Source: Candidatus Freyarchaeota archaeon
GTDB lineage: Archaea; Asgardarchaeota; Jordiarchaeia; Jordiarchaeales; Jordiarchaeaceae
Length of the DNA: 64,000 bases
Assembly: GCA_030587365.1 (NCBI GenBank)
Contig: JAUQZE010000034.1
Span: 1-64,000, forward strand
Direction of reading: 5' to 3'
Part shown: piece after piece, positions 7,576 through 16,993 of the stretch
Layout of the letters: every line of letters starts with the position of its first letter
Position numbering within the stretch: position 1 is the stretch's first letter
Position numbers and translations under genes: made by a program
Notes under the pieces: generated by a model
Told to the model about the DNA's origin: nothing
Databases searched by the model: none
Seen by the model: the letters and a program-made list of their open reading frames with translations, nothing else

Positions 7576-9183
7576 TTGGGTGATTCTGGTAGTAGGGATA
7601 AAGTGCAAGAAATGCTTGCTAAAATGGCGGAGCATCTGAAGGGTATTGATGCAGTCAAAAATTGTGTTTATACCGTTGTTGCGATTGCCGATATTTTGAA
7701 AAACTCTTTGGGACCCAAGGGGATGAGTAAACTCATTATAGATAGGTATGATAACTTTGTGGTTTCTAATGATGCGGTAACAATTTTGCGAGATTTGGAT
7801 ATTCAGCATCCAATTGGTGAGATGCTTGTTAATTTGGGTAAAACTCATGTTCGAACTCAGGGTGATGGGGGTAAAATTATAGTTTTTCTGGCTGCCGAAT
7901 TGGCTAAGCGGGGTTTGAAACTCGTCAACGAAGGATTGCATCCTTCAGTTATTATTTCGGGATATTATGCTGCTTGTGAAGAGGCAACGAACCGTATAGA
8001 CGAGTTGAGTATTCATGTGAATGGGAAAAAGGCTTTACTTAAATCGGTAGCGAATACTTCTCTATCTGGAAAGTTTTCCAAGAGGGTGGAGAACCATCTT
8101 TCGGACATTGCTGTTGAGGCGGTTTCCACCATTGCAGAAGAAGAGGGTTTGATAAACGTCAGGGATAGAGTACAGTTTGTCAAGAAGGAAGGGGGAGGAA
8201 TAATGGATACCGAGTTGATTCACGGTGTTATTATATCTAAGGAAATTTTGAGTCCGAAAATGCCGAGGAGGGTTATGGACGCTAGAATTGCTCTCTTGGA
8301 TGAAAAACTCTATTTAGAGAAGCCAACAGAGAGAAGTGTTGAGTTACAGATAAATACTCCTGAGGATTTGGATGGTTACCTTGAGGAGAAGAGAAAATTT
8401 GGCGAGAGGAAATTTTCTTATATTAAGAAGAGCGGTGCAAACGTCGTTGTGACAGAGAAGGGAATAGATAAGTTTATTGAGCAGAGTTTATCCAAGAACA
8501 AAATTCTTGGAATAAGACGAGCTAAGCCAGAAGAGTTCAAGCTGCTGAGTAAAGCTTGCGGGGCAAAGATTTGTTCCAAGATTGAGGATCTCGGTGAGGA
8601 GAATCTCGGTTACGCAAAGCTTGTCGAAGAGAGAAGAGGGGGGCGGGACAAATATGTGTTGTTTTCTTGTTGTAGGGATCCGAAAGCGGTTGTTGTGTTA
8701 GTTAGAGGTGGGTCTTGGTATATCTGTGAAGAGGTTGAGAGGCTTTTGAGGAATGCTATGATGGCGGTTTCTGTGGCTATGACGCATAGGAAGGTTGTGG
8801 GGGGAGGGGGAGCGATTGAGCTTGAATTGGCAAAGCATATCAGGAAGACCGCGTATTCAGTTGAGGGTAAAAAACAGTTAGCGATGGTTGAATTCGCTTC
8901 GGCTCTTGAATTGGTTCCACGTATTTTAGCATCAAATGCGGGTATGGACGAGATTGACACCTTCCTAGAGTTACGTTCAAAGCATAGTGGCAATCAGAAC
9001 TGGATAGGCGTTGATGTTGAAAACAAAAAATTGAGAGACATGGCTGAATACGGCGTTCTGGAGCCTAGTTATGTGAAGATTAAATCTCTGAAAAGCGCTA
9101 CAGAGTTTGTCTCTTCTATTCTAAAAGTTGATGGAATGTACATAAGTAAGATGGGGCTGAAGAAAAGAGACCAAGCAAAATGA
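7576..9183 (+). CDS. divergent group II chaperonin (thermosome/TCP-1 family) paralogue
   Basis: A full-length (535-residue) TCP-1/Cpn60 family protein. Equatorial, intermediate and apical segments are all present: SLGPKGMS near residue 44-51, NDAVTILRDLD at 65-75, VVGGGGAIELELA, NAGMDEID, and EYGVLEPSYVKIKSLKSATE. Several near-invariant ATPase motifs are altered. GPKGMDK is GPKGMSK (Asp to Ser at 51), TNDGATI is SNDAVTI, and GDGTTT is GDGGKI at 96-101. The Asp of the MDEID segment is kept. Canonical thermosomes fold proteins in an ATP-driven cage; this one may hydrolyse ATP poorly or be a specialised ring subunit. TTG start. Confidence 0.88.
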   Translation: MGDSGSRDKVQEMLAKMAEHLKGIDAVKNCVYTVVAIADILKNSLGPKGMSKLIIDRYDNFVVSNDAVTILRDLDIQHPIGEMLVNLGKTHVRTQGDGGKIIVFLAAELAKRGLKLVNEGLHPSVIISGYYAACEEATNRIDELSIHVNGKKALLKSVANTSLSGKFSKRVENHLSDIAVEAVSTIAEEEGLINVRDRVQFVKKEGGGIMDTELIHGVIISKEILSPKMPRRVMDARIALLDEKLYLEKPTERSVELQINTPEDLDGYLEEKRKFGERKFSYIKKSGANVVVTEKGIDKFIEQSLSKNKILGIRRAKPEEFKLLSKACGAKICSKIEDLGEENLGYAKLVEERRGGRDKYVLFSCCRDPKAVVVLVRGGSWYICEEVERLLRNAMMAVSVAMTHRKVVGGGGAIELELAKHIRKTAYSVEGKKQLAMVEFASALELVPRILASNAGMDEIDTFLELRSKHSGNQNWIGVDVENKKLRDMAEYGVLEPSYVKIKSLKSATEFVSSILKVDGMYISKMGLKKRDQAK

Positions 9184-9196
9184 ATGCTATTTTTTA

Positions 9197-10624
9197 TTAT
9201 TCGGCGGTTTTCCAGGTTGTCCCCTCTTTTGAATCTTCGATGAGGATTCCCGCTTCTTTCAATTTGTATCGTATGTAATCGGCGGTTTTCCAGTCCTTCT
9301 TTTCTCGAGACTTATTTCTCAGTTCAATTAATAGTTCTATCAGTTTACCTACGGCTTCCAAATCGGGCTCTATTTGTTTTTCCTGAAACAGTCCTAAAAT
9401 TTGTCCGAATTCATTATATGTTTGTAGGGTTTTTTCGAGGGTGTTTTTACTTATTTTGCTATTACTCTGCAATGAGTTTACTGCTCGGGTGAGTTCGAAG
9501 ATAGCGGGCATTGCTTCTCTTGTATTGAAGTCGTCTTCCATGGCGGCTATAAATTCTTGTTTGGATTTTTCCACTTGTTTTAACAACTCTTTCTCTTCTG
9601 TGCTGGGCGCGTTTATTTCTGTCTGCTTCTGCCCCTTGATTAGGGTTTTTAGTTTGTTGATTGCGCTGTAAATTCTTTGAAGGTTTTGTTTAGCTTCTTG
9701 TAGATGTTGCTCGCTGTAATCGATTTGGCTCCTGTAATGTGTACCTAATAAGAAAAATCTTATAGTTTCGCCATCGTATTTTTCTAAAACTTCTCTGATT
9801 GTGAAAAAGTTTCCAAGAGATTTCGACATCTTTTCTTGGTTTATGGTAACGAATCCGTTGTGTATCCAATACTTTACAAACGGCTTACCGGTGTATGACT
9901 CTGACTGAGCAATTTCACACTCATGGTGGGGGAAAATTAGATCCATACCTCCTCCGTGAATATCTATTCTCGATCCAAGATATTTCATTGCCATCGTGGA
10001 GCATTCTATGTGCCATCCCGGTCTTCCATTTCCCCTCGGACTCTCCCAAAAAATTTCTCCCTTCTTAGCCTTTTTCCAAAGAGCAAAATCCCGGGGATCT
10101 CTCTTATCTTCGTCCACTTCCACCCTTGCACCCGCTAAAATGTTCTCTAGTGATTGATGCGACAGTTTGCCGTAGTCCTTGGCCTTTGATACACTGAAAT
10201 AAACGCTTCCGTCGACCTCGTAGGCGTACCCCCCTCTTATTAATCCTTCAATGAACTCGATTATTTCAGGTATGTGGTCGCTTACCTTGGGATGTATGTT
10301 AGCCCTTCTCACACCAAGTCTGTCCATATCTTCAAAGTAAGCTTCAGTGAATCTCCCCGAAAGGGATAGGGGAGCCTCTGATAATTCATTCGCCCTTTTT
10401 ATTATCTTGTCATCAACATCTGTAATGTTTTGAATGTAAATAACGGTGTAACCCTTGTACTCCAAGTATCTCCGTATGACATCAAAAGCCACGTATGAAC
10501 GAGCGTGTCCTATATGACTGTAATCATAAACAGTAGGACCGCAGACATACATCCCTACCTTATTTCCGTTAATGGGAACAAATTCTTCCTTTTCCCTACT
10601 CAGAGTGTTATACACCTTTAACAA
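9197..10624 (-). CDS. cysS: cysteinyl-tRNA synthetase
   Basis: Class I aminoacyl-tRNA synthetase charging tRNA-Cys. At 475 residues it has the normal length. The catalytic HIGH motif is at residues 37-40 and KMSKS at 265-269. The zinc site that selects cysteine is visible as C28, C208 and the HHEC segment at 233-236. The DALR-type helical domain and a short C-terminal domain follow. It converges with the chaperonin gene, with 13 bases between stops. Presence of CysRS indicates direct charging rather than only the SepRS/SepCysS route. Confidence 0.97.
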   Translation of the reverse strand: MLKVYNTLSREKEEFVPINGNKVGMYVCGPTVYDYSHIGHARSYVAFDVIRRYLEYKGYTVIYIQNITDVDDKIIKRANELSEAPLSLSGRFTEAYFEDMDRLGVRRANIHPKVSDHIPEIIEFIEGLIRGGYAYEVDGSVYFSVSKAKDYGKLSHQSLENILAGARVEVDEDKRDPRDFALWKKAKKGEIFWESPRGNGRPGWHIECSTMAMKYLGSRIDIHGGGMDLIFPHHECEIAQSESYTGKPFVKYWIHNGFVTINQEKMSKSLGNFFTIREVLEKYDGETIRFFLLGTHYRSQIDYSEQHLQEAKQNLQRIYSAINKLKTLIKGQKQTEINAPSTEEKELLKQVEKSKQEFIAAMEDDFNTREAMPAIFELTRAVNSLQSNSKISKNTLEKTLQTYNEFGQILGLFQEKQIEPDLEAVGKLIELLIELRNKSREKKDWKTADYIRYKLKEAGILIEDSKEGTTWKTAE

Positions 10625-10830
10625 GTACTTTACCTCTTTGATTATATTCTATTGTTATATTCTATTCGGATATTTTTCAGCGTTTTATTGGTGAAAGTCA
10701 ATCTAATCCAAAAGAAAGGATTAATCTCCCAAGGAACGGTAATAAGTTGTTCTTTTTATTTCTATTTCACGATTTTAGAATAAAAATAAACATCCCATGG
10801 CTAAAAGTATACTAGAAGCACTGGATAATC

Positions 10831-11547
10831 CTAAATGCAATCCACCAAGAATTCACTCAGATCCTTAGTTTTTAGCTTGGAACCGTACACGCTTGCTGCA
10901 TCATTTAAATTCTGTGTACAAAAGGGACAAGCAGTAATTATCAAATCCACACCTAGTTGCTCCGCATCTTTGAGCCTCTGCATCCCTAATTTCTCGGCGG
11001 TCTCCGGGTAACTCGCCTTTACCCCGCCCCCTGCTCCACAGCAACGGCTCCTTTCTTTGTTGCGACTCATTTCCACCAGTTCCACGTTTTTTATTGACCT
11101 AATTATATTGCGAGGGGGATCATAAACTCCTAGTCCGCGTCCCAAATGGCATGGATCGTGATAGGTTACCCTAATGGGGGATTTGTAACAGAGTTCCAAG
11201 TTGCTTTGTGCCAACGCTCCGTCGAGGTATTCGGTGAGGTGTAGCGTATTAATTCGGAAGTCTAAATGTTCGGGGTAGACTCTTCTGAAAGTTTTTGCGC
11301 ATCCTGCACACTCAGTTAACAATATTTTGATATTCATATCCGTGAATAATTTGTTGTTGTTCTTGGCGAGTTTGACTCCTTCATCTATTAGACCCATGTT
11401 GAAGAGAACTGAACCGCAGCAGATTTCATCATTACCAATAATTTTGAGATCGCCCCCTAATCTTTTCAAAATTTTAACACTAGACCTAGCTATGTTTTGT
11501 AGTCTATAAGCGGCTGTGCACCCTGCATAGTAAGCCAATTCGGTCAT
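10831..11547 (-). CDS. CCG-domain (HdrB/GlcF C-terminal type) Fe-S subunit
   Basis: A 238-residue protein with two cysteine-rich CCG domains: CCGSVLFNMG in the first half and CCGAGGGVKA in the second, each with a partner CxxC or single Cys further upstream. In HdrB and in the C-terminal half of GlcF, these motifs bind noncubane or [4Fe-4S] clusters that deliver or accept electrons. The ATG overlaps the stop of the ferredoxin-domain gene by ATGA, so translation is coupled. Together with the next two genes it forms a three-subunit FAD/Fe-S oxidoreductase, where many bacteria have a two-domain GlcF. Confidence 0.88.
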   Translation of the reverse strand: MTELAYYAGCTAAYRLQNIARSSVKILKRLGGDLKIIGNDEICCGSVLFNMGLIDEGVKLAKNNNKLFTDMNIKILLTECAGCAKTFRRVYPEHLDFRINTLHLTEYLDGALAQSNLELCYKSPIRVTYHDPCHLGRGLGVYDPPRNIIRSIKNVELVEMSRNKERSRCCGAGGGVKASYPETAEKLGMQRLKDAEQLGVDLIITACPFCTQNLNDAASVYGSKLKTKDLSEFLVDCI

Positions 11548-11945
11548 TTGTCCTCATCTCGAAGCCAAGAACCTCTATTTGACTTGGGCTCCCCATAGGG
11601 ATTGCCCTCTCTCACAATGTTCTCTAGTATTCGATTGATAGAACTAGGACCGTAAACTCTTTTGGCTAGCTCGTATTTCAGAGTTTTAATTATGTCCGTG
11701 GTATGAATACCCGAAGGACAAAAGAGTACACAAAAGTCACAAGTAGTGCAAGAAAAGGCTCTCTCCGCAATGTAGTTAGATAGTTCCAATTTATTTTCCA
11801 AGACTCCACGAGCCATTTGAATTCTCCCTCGGGCGGTGTTTGAAGCCCAACCATTAATCTCATATAAAGGACATTTTATGCAGAAACCGCAGCGCATACA
11901 AGAATAAACATCGTCAGAGTGTTCACTCAGTTTATTGTGTGGCAT
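11544..11945 (-). CDS. ferredoxin-domain subunit (HdrC/GlcF N-terminal type)
   Basis: A protein of about 133 residues with two CxxCxxCxxxC-type cluster motifs: CMRCGFCIKCP near residue 17 and CTTCDFCVLFCPSG near residue 65. It binds two [4Fe-4S] clusters and would pass electrons between the FAD subunit upstream and the CCG subunit downstream. The ATG at 11945 is preferred over the TTG one codon earlier, since AGGAGG lies about ten bases upstream inside the end of the FAD gene. It starts within a few bases of that gene's stop and overlaps the next gene by four bases. Confidence 0.86.
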   Translation of the reverse strand: MPHNKLSEHSDDVYSCMRCGFCIKCPLYEINGWASNTARGRIQMARGVLENKLELSNYIAERAFSCTTCDFCVLFCPSGIHTTDIIKTLKYELAKRVYGPSSINRILENIVREGNPYGEPKSNRGSWLRDEDK

Positions 11946-11948
11946 CAA

Positions 11949-13358
11949 TCAAACCTCCTCAGGCTCGCCAGTTGAACCCCAAGGCTTCCCCTTACCCGGG
12001 TTTAGAATATTATGGGGATCAAAGACCCGCTTTATTCCTTTCATCAAAGACATCTCAACCGGACCGTGCTCCTTCTCCACGAAATCTTTTCTAATAAGGC
12101 CCACTCCATGCTCGCCCGTGATACTTCCTCCTAGGTCTAGGGCTACTTCGTCGTAAATAATTTTTAGGGCTTTGAAGAAAGCGTCTCGTTGTTCGGGAAC
12201 TCGTTCATCGTATAGAAAGGTGGGGTGGAGGTTTCCGTCTCCTGCGTGCCCAAAGGTAGCAACCCTTATCAAGTTATCAAATCTTTCAGGGATTTTTTGT
12301 ATTCTTTTCAAAGCCTCAGGAATTTTTGAGATAGGAACTGTGAGGTCTTCCATAGTTGTGGTGACGGAACGCCTGGCTAGAGCGGCGTATGCGGATTTTC
12401 TTGCTACCCATAGGGAGTTTCTCTCCTCCTCGTCTTGAGCTATTTTCCACTGATTTGGATTCATTTTTTCAACGGTTTCTATGATTATTTTTAATTCTTT
12501 TTCGGCAGCGGATTCTGTACCGTCGGTCTCTATGAGGAGCATTGCTTCGCAATCTGGAATATCTAAGCCCGCATAATCTGCGGATGTATTGATGGTGAGT
12601 CTATCTAGAAACTCCATTGCGCAGGGAACTACACCGGATGCGCGGGCTTTTACGATGGCTTTGCCGGCTCTGTCTAAATCGTCAAATAGAAACATTGCGG
12701 TCTTATAGGCCTCTGGTAGGGGTTGAACTCGCATACCTATTTTGGTGAAGACCGCTAGTGTTCCTTCTGAGCCGCATAGTAGTTTTGTTAAATCGTAGCT
12801 GGAAACTGATTTTAGAGTGTTTGATCCGGTGTGGATTATTTCGCCGCCGGGCAGAACCGCTTCTAACCACAGAATCCAGTCTTTGGTTTTACCGTATTTT
12901 ATGGCTCTGTTGCCAGCAGAATTGTTTGCTACCATCCCACCCAGAGTCGCTGCCGAGCTGCTTGCGGGGTCGGGTGGGAAAAAATATCCGTAATCTTTTA
13001 AGAACTCGTTTAAATCATCGCATATTACTCCGGGTTCCATTACTACTTGTAGATTCTCCTCGTCAAAGCCTAGAATTCTATTCATACGGGTAAGGTCAAC
13101 CACCATTCCGCCTTTCACGGGTAGGGGTGAACCGGCAGCGCTTGTTCCTGAACCTCTTGGGTAGACTGGTATACGATTCTCATTAGCTAATTTTAGAACT
13201 TTGGAAACTTCTGCGATGTTTGTTGGTCTAATTATTACATCTGCAAAGTATTGAAAGGGTGTGGAATCTCGAGAGTAGCAATAAATTTCCGCCGGATCTG
13301 TGTTAACGTTTTCTACCCCTACGATTTCCACTAATCTTTTTATTATGTGGGATTTCAT
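11949..13358 (-). CDS. FAD-linked oxidase, glycolate/D-lactate dehydrogenase type (GlcD-like)
   Basis: A 469-residue flavoprotein of the vanillyl-alcohol-oxidase fold. The N-terminal PP-loop FAD site is RPTNIAEV followed by PVYPRGSGTSAAGSPLP, the second FAD segment is ATLGGMVANNSAGNRAIKYGKT, and the C-terminal HAGDGNLHPTF and GSITGEHGVG motifs are those of GlcD/Dld. It oxidises a 2-hydroxyacid (glycolate or D-lactate) and hands electrons to the two Fe-S subunits encoded immediately downstream. It lies 8 bases after an alanine-glyoxylate-type aminotransferase, which favours glycolate as substrate. ATG with an AGGTG site. Confidence 0.9.
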   Translation of the reverse strand: MKSHIIKRLVEIVGVENVNTDPAEIYCYSRDSTPFQYFADVIIRPTNIAEVSKVLKLANENRIPVYPRGSGTSAAGSPLPVKGGMVVDLTRMNRILGFDEENLQVVMEPGVICDDLNEFLKDYGYFFPPDPASSSAATLGGMVANNSAGNRAIKYGKTKDWILWLEAVLPGGEIIHTGSNTLKSVSSYDLTKLLCGSEGTLAVFTKIGMRVQPLPEAYKTAMFLFDDLDRAGKAIVKARASGVVPCAMEFLDRLTINTSADYAGLDIPDCEAMLLIETDGTESAAEKELKIIIETVEKMNPNQWKIAQDEEERNSLWVARKSAYAALARRSVTTTMEDLTVPISKIPEALKRIQKIPERFDNLIRVATFGHAGDGNLHPTFLYDERVPEQRDAFFKALKIIYDEVALDLGGSITGEHGVGLIRKDFVEKEHGPVEMSLMKGIKRVFDPHNILNPGKGKPWGSTGEPEEV

Positions 13359-13366
13359 AATTACAC

Positions 13367-14542
13367 CTATTCTTTGAAGACCTCCATAGCGGCTGCGGGA
13401 CCTTCACCAGCTTTTGTTGGGAATCCTTCTTTTCTAAGGGCTCTTTCCAAGGCTTCTAATACTAGAATTACGTTTCTCTCACAGGCGTTGATTCCCATTA
13501 ATCCGGTTCTCCATATCTTGCCTTTAAGCTCTCCCAACCCGCCTCCTATCTCTATATTAAAATCATTTAGGAGAGTTTTTCTCACGTTTATGTCGGTAAC
13601 TCCTTCTGGAATTTTTACGGCGGTTAAAGAGGGTAAGTTGTTTTCGGTGGGAAGTATTTCTAATCCCATGGCATTTAAACCCTTTATGAGAGCATCACAT
13701 GCTTTCAGATGTTGAGCCCATCTTTTCTCTAGGCCGTCCTCATAGACTATTCTTAGTGCTTCTCTTAGGGCGTAAACCATAGAAATAGGCGCTGTATGAT
13801 GGTAAACCCTACCTTCTTCCCAGTATTTTTCTATCAGGTTGAGATCAAGATACCAGCTCTGAATCTTTCCCTCACGGTCTTTCACGAATTCAACAGTTTT
13901 TTCATTAAGAGTTACCGGAGACAACCCCGGCGGACAGTTTAAACACTTTTGTGATCCGCTGTAACTTATGTCTACACCATACTGATCAATTTTTAAATCA
14001 ACCCCGCCTAGAGAAGTAACCGTATCCGCTAGAAAAAGGGCGTCGTACTTTTTTGCTAACTTGGAAATTTCTTTTAAAGGCTGCAAAACGCCCGTTGAAG
14101 TTTCAGCGTGCACCACGGCAACAACCCTAGCATTAGAGTTTGCTAAAGCCTTTTCCACACTCTCTGCCTTTAATGCCCGCCCCCAAGGTTCTTTAACTTC
14201 TATAGGAGTTCCTCCGCATCTTTTAACTATTTCACTCATTCTCTGACCAAAAAATCCGTTTACTCCAACTACGACTTCGTCCCCTTCACCCACCAAGTTG
14301 ACTAGACAGGCTTCCATCCCCGCGCTACCTGTACCTGAAATGGGTAGGGTAAGTCTGTTCTCTGTTTTGAAAACGTATCTCAACAACTCCATAACTTCAT
14401 CCATAATTTCTAAAAAGTAAGGGTCCAAATGGCCGACCAAGGGCATAGACATCGCTTTCAGCACCCGAGGATCAACGTTACTAGGACCCGGCCCTAGTAA
14501 AATTCGTTGAGGAGGAGACAATTCCTTATAGCTTTTTTTCAT
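13367..14542 (-). CDS. class V aminotransferase, alanine/serine-glyoxylate type
   Basis: PLP aminotransferase of 391 residues. The PLP lysine is K199 in SYSGSQKCLNCPPG; the Asp that holds the pyridine nitrogen is in LADTVTSLGG near residue 173; and the N-terminal LLGPGPSNVDPRVL is typical of the AGXT/PucG family. Members transfer amino groups to glyoxylate, forming glycine. Gene order (this gene first, then FAD oxidase, ferredoxin domain, CCG subunit, with tight spacing) suggests one operon that oxidises glycolate and traps glyoxylate as glycine, which SHMT could then convert to serine. Phosphoserine aminotransferase-like roles are less likely. Confidence 0.88.
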   Translation of the reverse strand: MKKSYKELSPPQRILLGPGPSNVDPRVLKAMSMPLVGHLDPYFLEIMDEVMELLRYVFKTENRLTLPISGTGSAGMEACLVNLVGEGDEVVVGVNGFFGQRMSEIVKRCGGTPIEVKEPWGRALKAESVEKALANSNARVVAVVHAETSTGVLQPLKEISKLAKKYDALFLADTVTSLGGVDLKIDQYGVDISYSGSQKCLNCPPGLSPVTLNEKTVEFVKDREGKIQSWYLDLNLIEKYWEEGRVYHHTAPISMVYALREALRIVYEDGLEKRWAQHLKACDALIKGLNAMGLEILPTENNLPSLTAVKIPEGVTDINVRKTLLNDFNIEIGGGLGELKGKIWRTGLMGINACERNVILVLEALERALRKEGFPTKAGEGPAAAMEVFKE

Positions 14543-14671
14543 AGGGGTTAACCTTCTGTTCAGCTCGTTAAATTATGTTTGCTTGAAATTCTTTATTTGA
14601 TTAACGTGTCGGACGAATTAGCCGAATATGAGTTGCAAAAGCAGAAGTTTTATGGTTTTTGGTGTACGAGT

Positions 14672-15493
14672 TTATTTTCCAAATCTTCTTTCTCTCATCT
14701 GATAGGTTCTAAGAGCTCTCCAAAAGTCAATTTTTCTCATCGCTGGCCAGTAAACGTCACAAAAATACAGTTCAGAGTAAGCAGATTGCCACAAGAGAAA
14801 ACCGGAAAGTCTTTCCTCACCACTAGTACGAATAACTAAAGCAGGATCAGGAATTCCAGAGGTGTAAAGGTGGTTTTCGATTAACTTCTCATCAATATCA
14901 TTAATACCAATTTTCCCAGTTTTCACTTCATCAGCGATTTCTTTGATTGCGTCAACTATTTCCGCCCTTCCGCCGTATCCTATTGCAATGTTCAGCTGAT
15001 ACCGGTCGTAGTTTTTCGTGGCTTCTTCAGCTCTCCTAATCGCTGCTTGCACCCTTTCGGGTAGAAGATTTATTCGGCCTATAGCTTTAATTTTTACTTT
15101 GTGCTTATGTATCCTCGCTTCATTTAGAATTTCTTGGAACTTTTCCACGGCAAGCTTCATAATCTCTTCTACTTCATTTCTGGGTCGCATAAAATTCTCG
15201 GTTGAAAAAACGTAGAGCGTAACAACTTTTATACCAGCATCAAATGCCCAATTCAAAAAGTCTTTTACCTTTTCTGCACCGTATTTGTGTCCAATCCATA
15301 GATCTAGACCACGTTGTCTTGCATATCGCCGGTTACCGTCAAGAATGATGGCCAAATGCTCCGGCATATTTCCGTCTTTGATTTGATGCCACAGAACCCT
15401 TTCGTATATACCGGCGATTATGCTCCGAACTCTGTTAGCCAACGGCGATGAAGGCAAACGAGGTATGGGAATATATTTAGCGAGACGTTGCAT
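14672..15493 (-). CDS. uppS: cis-prenyltransferase (undecaprenyl/polyprenyl diphosphate synthase)
   Basis: Condenses isopentenyl diphosphate in cis onto an allylic diphosphate to make the long polyprenyl carrier for glycan assembly. The first conserved region HLAIILDGNRRYARQRG (catalytic Asp in LDG) is near residue 50, then LYVFSTENFMRP, NIAIGYGGRAEI, and the C-terminal PDPALVIRTSGEERLSGFLLWQSAYSEL-type IPP-binding segment. ATG at 15493 is favoured over the GTG three codons upstream because a GGGTG ribosome binding site lies 6 bases before it. The dolichol-kinase-like gene at 40.6 kb may act on the same lipid. Confidence 0.95.
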   Translation of the reverse strand: MQRLAKYIPIPRLPSSPLANRVRSIIAGIYERVLWHQIKDGNMPEHLAIILDGNRRYARQRGLDLWIGHKYGAEKVKDFLNWAFDAGIKVVTLYVFSTENFMRPRNEVEEIMKLAVEKFQEILNEARIHKHKVKIKAIGRINLLPERVQAAIRRAEEATKNYDRYQLNIAIGYGGRAEIVDAIKEIADEVKTGKIGINDIDEKLIENHLYTSGIPDPALVIRTSGEERLSGFLLWQSAYSELYFCDVYWPAMRKIDFWRALRTYQMRERRFGK

Positions 15494-15711
15494 AAAGAAC
15501 ACCCGAAAACATTAAGAATTACTCCTTTCCAAATTCATGGCAAACTTACTCTAAAACATATCAATATGATTTTGTGAGAAGGTAATAAATCTTTTTTGGT
15601 CTGGGTAAAGAATTTTTCACTTATTATTACCCTTTCTATATTTTTCTTAGTATCATTTAAGAAGCACCTAAATTTTTTGGTAGAACCATAATTATGGAGT
15701 CTATAACCGTC

Positions 15712-16947
15712 CTAAAATTCTGTAGCAAACTGTTGCTTGGGGATTTTTTCTGGCTCTGCGGGTAGTTTCGCCTGAGCTACAAGCTCATCCGCTGCCCGCT
15801 GCATCTGCCAGCAGTCGGCGGGGACGTGGCTCGCCCCATCCTTAGCTATGTTCCAACTCGCCACCAGGTGCCTGTCGGCTTCAAAGCCGCAGCGCAAGCA
15901 TTGGTAGGCGTGCCCATTCGGCCTATTATACTGGCTACATATCGGGCAGTTCTTAGACTTGTGGTAGTTGCTTACCTCAACCGTGGGTAGCCCCCTTTGT
16001 GCCGCCTTGTAGTCCACGTAGAACTGGAGCTTGTGGAAAGGCCACTGGTTCAACCTGCGGCGTATGTCTTTTCTCAGAGTTTTGCCGTTTGTCGACTTCA
16101 TCGAGCGCATGGAGCCTCGAATCCCTTTGATGTTTTCGAACGCTACAGCGACTTGCTCTTGCTCCACTATTTCTGCTACTTGCTTGCTCACCGTGTGTAG
16201 AATCTGGTTTGTTCGGTTACTCTCCCTGCGCCAGTACTTCTCTTGAAGCTTCTGTTTCTGTACTGGTCGTTGTGGGGGTGTGTCAAGCTTCTTCTGAACA
16301 GATTTACGCTTGAGCTGTGACGAGTGTCTTATTGCTGGGAGCTTTGATACATCAATTTTAACGTGTTTCGGCGGTTCCTTCAGCTTTAAGATGGTTAGGT
16401 CGACGCTCCTCTCGTTGATGTCTACGCCGCAGACGCCGTTGATGTGTTTGGATTTAACCTCTCGCTTGAATGGCACAAAAATGTTGGCTCGCTCCTTGGA
16501 TAGAGAGATTGTGACTTCGCCGACCTTTAGCTTGCCTTCACGCCAGTCTCGCAGGTACGCCTGCTCGTGGTGCTTGGTTACCAAGAGTGGTAGCCAGAGG
16601 TGCTCGCCCTTGCGGACGCGGATCTGTACCGTGTTCCCCTGGAATTTGCAGATGCCTGTTGAGTTTTTGTCTGACCAGAGTTCGAGGCGCATTGTTTTGG
16701 TCTCGTAGACTGGGGGCTTGTTTAGGTCGGCTTGTCCTTTTCGGCAGAGATTCCGCCAGGAGCGTAGCGTCTGGGTTGCTACCTGTCCTGCGGAGTGGAA
16801 CCAGTGCGTTGCTAGGCTGAAGCGTGATTTCCACTCGCTGTACGCTACGTGGTGTAGGCTGGCGCGTGAGGTGATGTTATGTTCCAGACACTTCTTTATG
16901 CAGAAGTTCACTGAGGCGGTGAATTGGTCGAGTAGTTCTCCTAGCAA
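15712..16947 (-). CDS. tnpB: TnpB, RuvC-like RNA-guided nuclease of IS607
   Basis: TnpB is the compact nuclease ancestral to Cas12 proteins and is guided by a transposon-end RNA. The three RuvC acidic residues are present: D176 in GVDINERS, E271 in VAFENIKG and D358 in FEADRH. The zinc finger C334/C337/C350/C353 is intact. At 411 residues from the TTG at 16947 it is of normal length. The frame is, however, open another 28 codons or so upstream into the end of tnpA, and those codons read like a TnpB N-terminus (for example TPILTKRKRELLGE). The true start may therefore be a rare codon in the overlap, or tnpB may be translated by reinitiation or frameshift from tnpA. Confidence 0.87.
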   Translation of the reverse strand: MLGELLDQFTASVNFCIKKCLEHNITSRASLHHVAYSEWKSRFSLATHWFHSAGQVATQTLRSWRNLCRKGQADLNKPPVYETKTMRLELWSDKNSTGICKFQGNTVQIRVRKGEHLWLPLLVTKHHEQAYLRDWREGKLKVGEVTISLSKERANIFVPFKREVKSKHINGVCGVDINERSVDLTILKLKEPPKHVKIDVSKLPAIRHSSQLKRKSVQKKLDTPPQRPVQKQKLQEKYWRRESNRTNQILHTVSKQVAEIVEQEQVAVAFENIKGIRGSMRSMKSTNGKTLRKDIRRRLNQWPFHKLQFYVDYKAAQRGLPTVEVSNYHKSKNCPICSQYNRPNGHAYQCLRCGFEADRHLVASWNIAKDGASHVPADCWQMQRAADELVAQAKLPAEPEKIPKQQFATEF

Positions 16948-16993
16948 CTCGCGTTTCCTCTTGGTTAGTATTGGTGTTGTGAAGTGGGCTGAG

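Noticed and set aside
14579..14839. Plus-strand frame antisense to the end of uppS
   Set aside because: It lies mostly opposite the conserved C-terminal part of the cis-prenyltransferase and has no family pattern.
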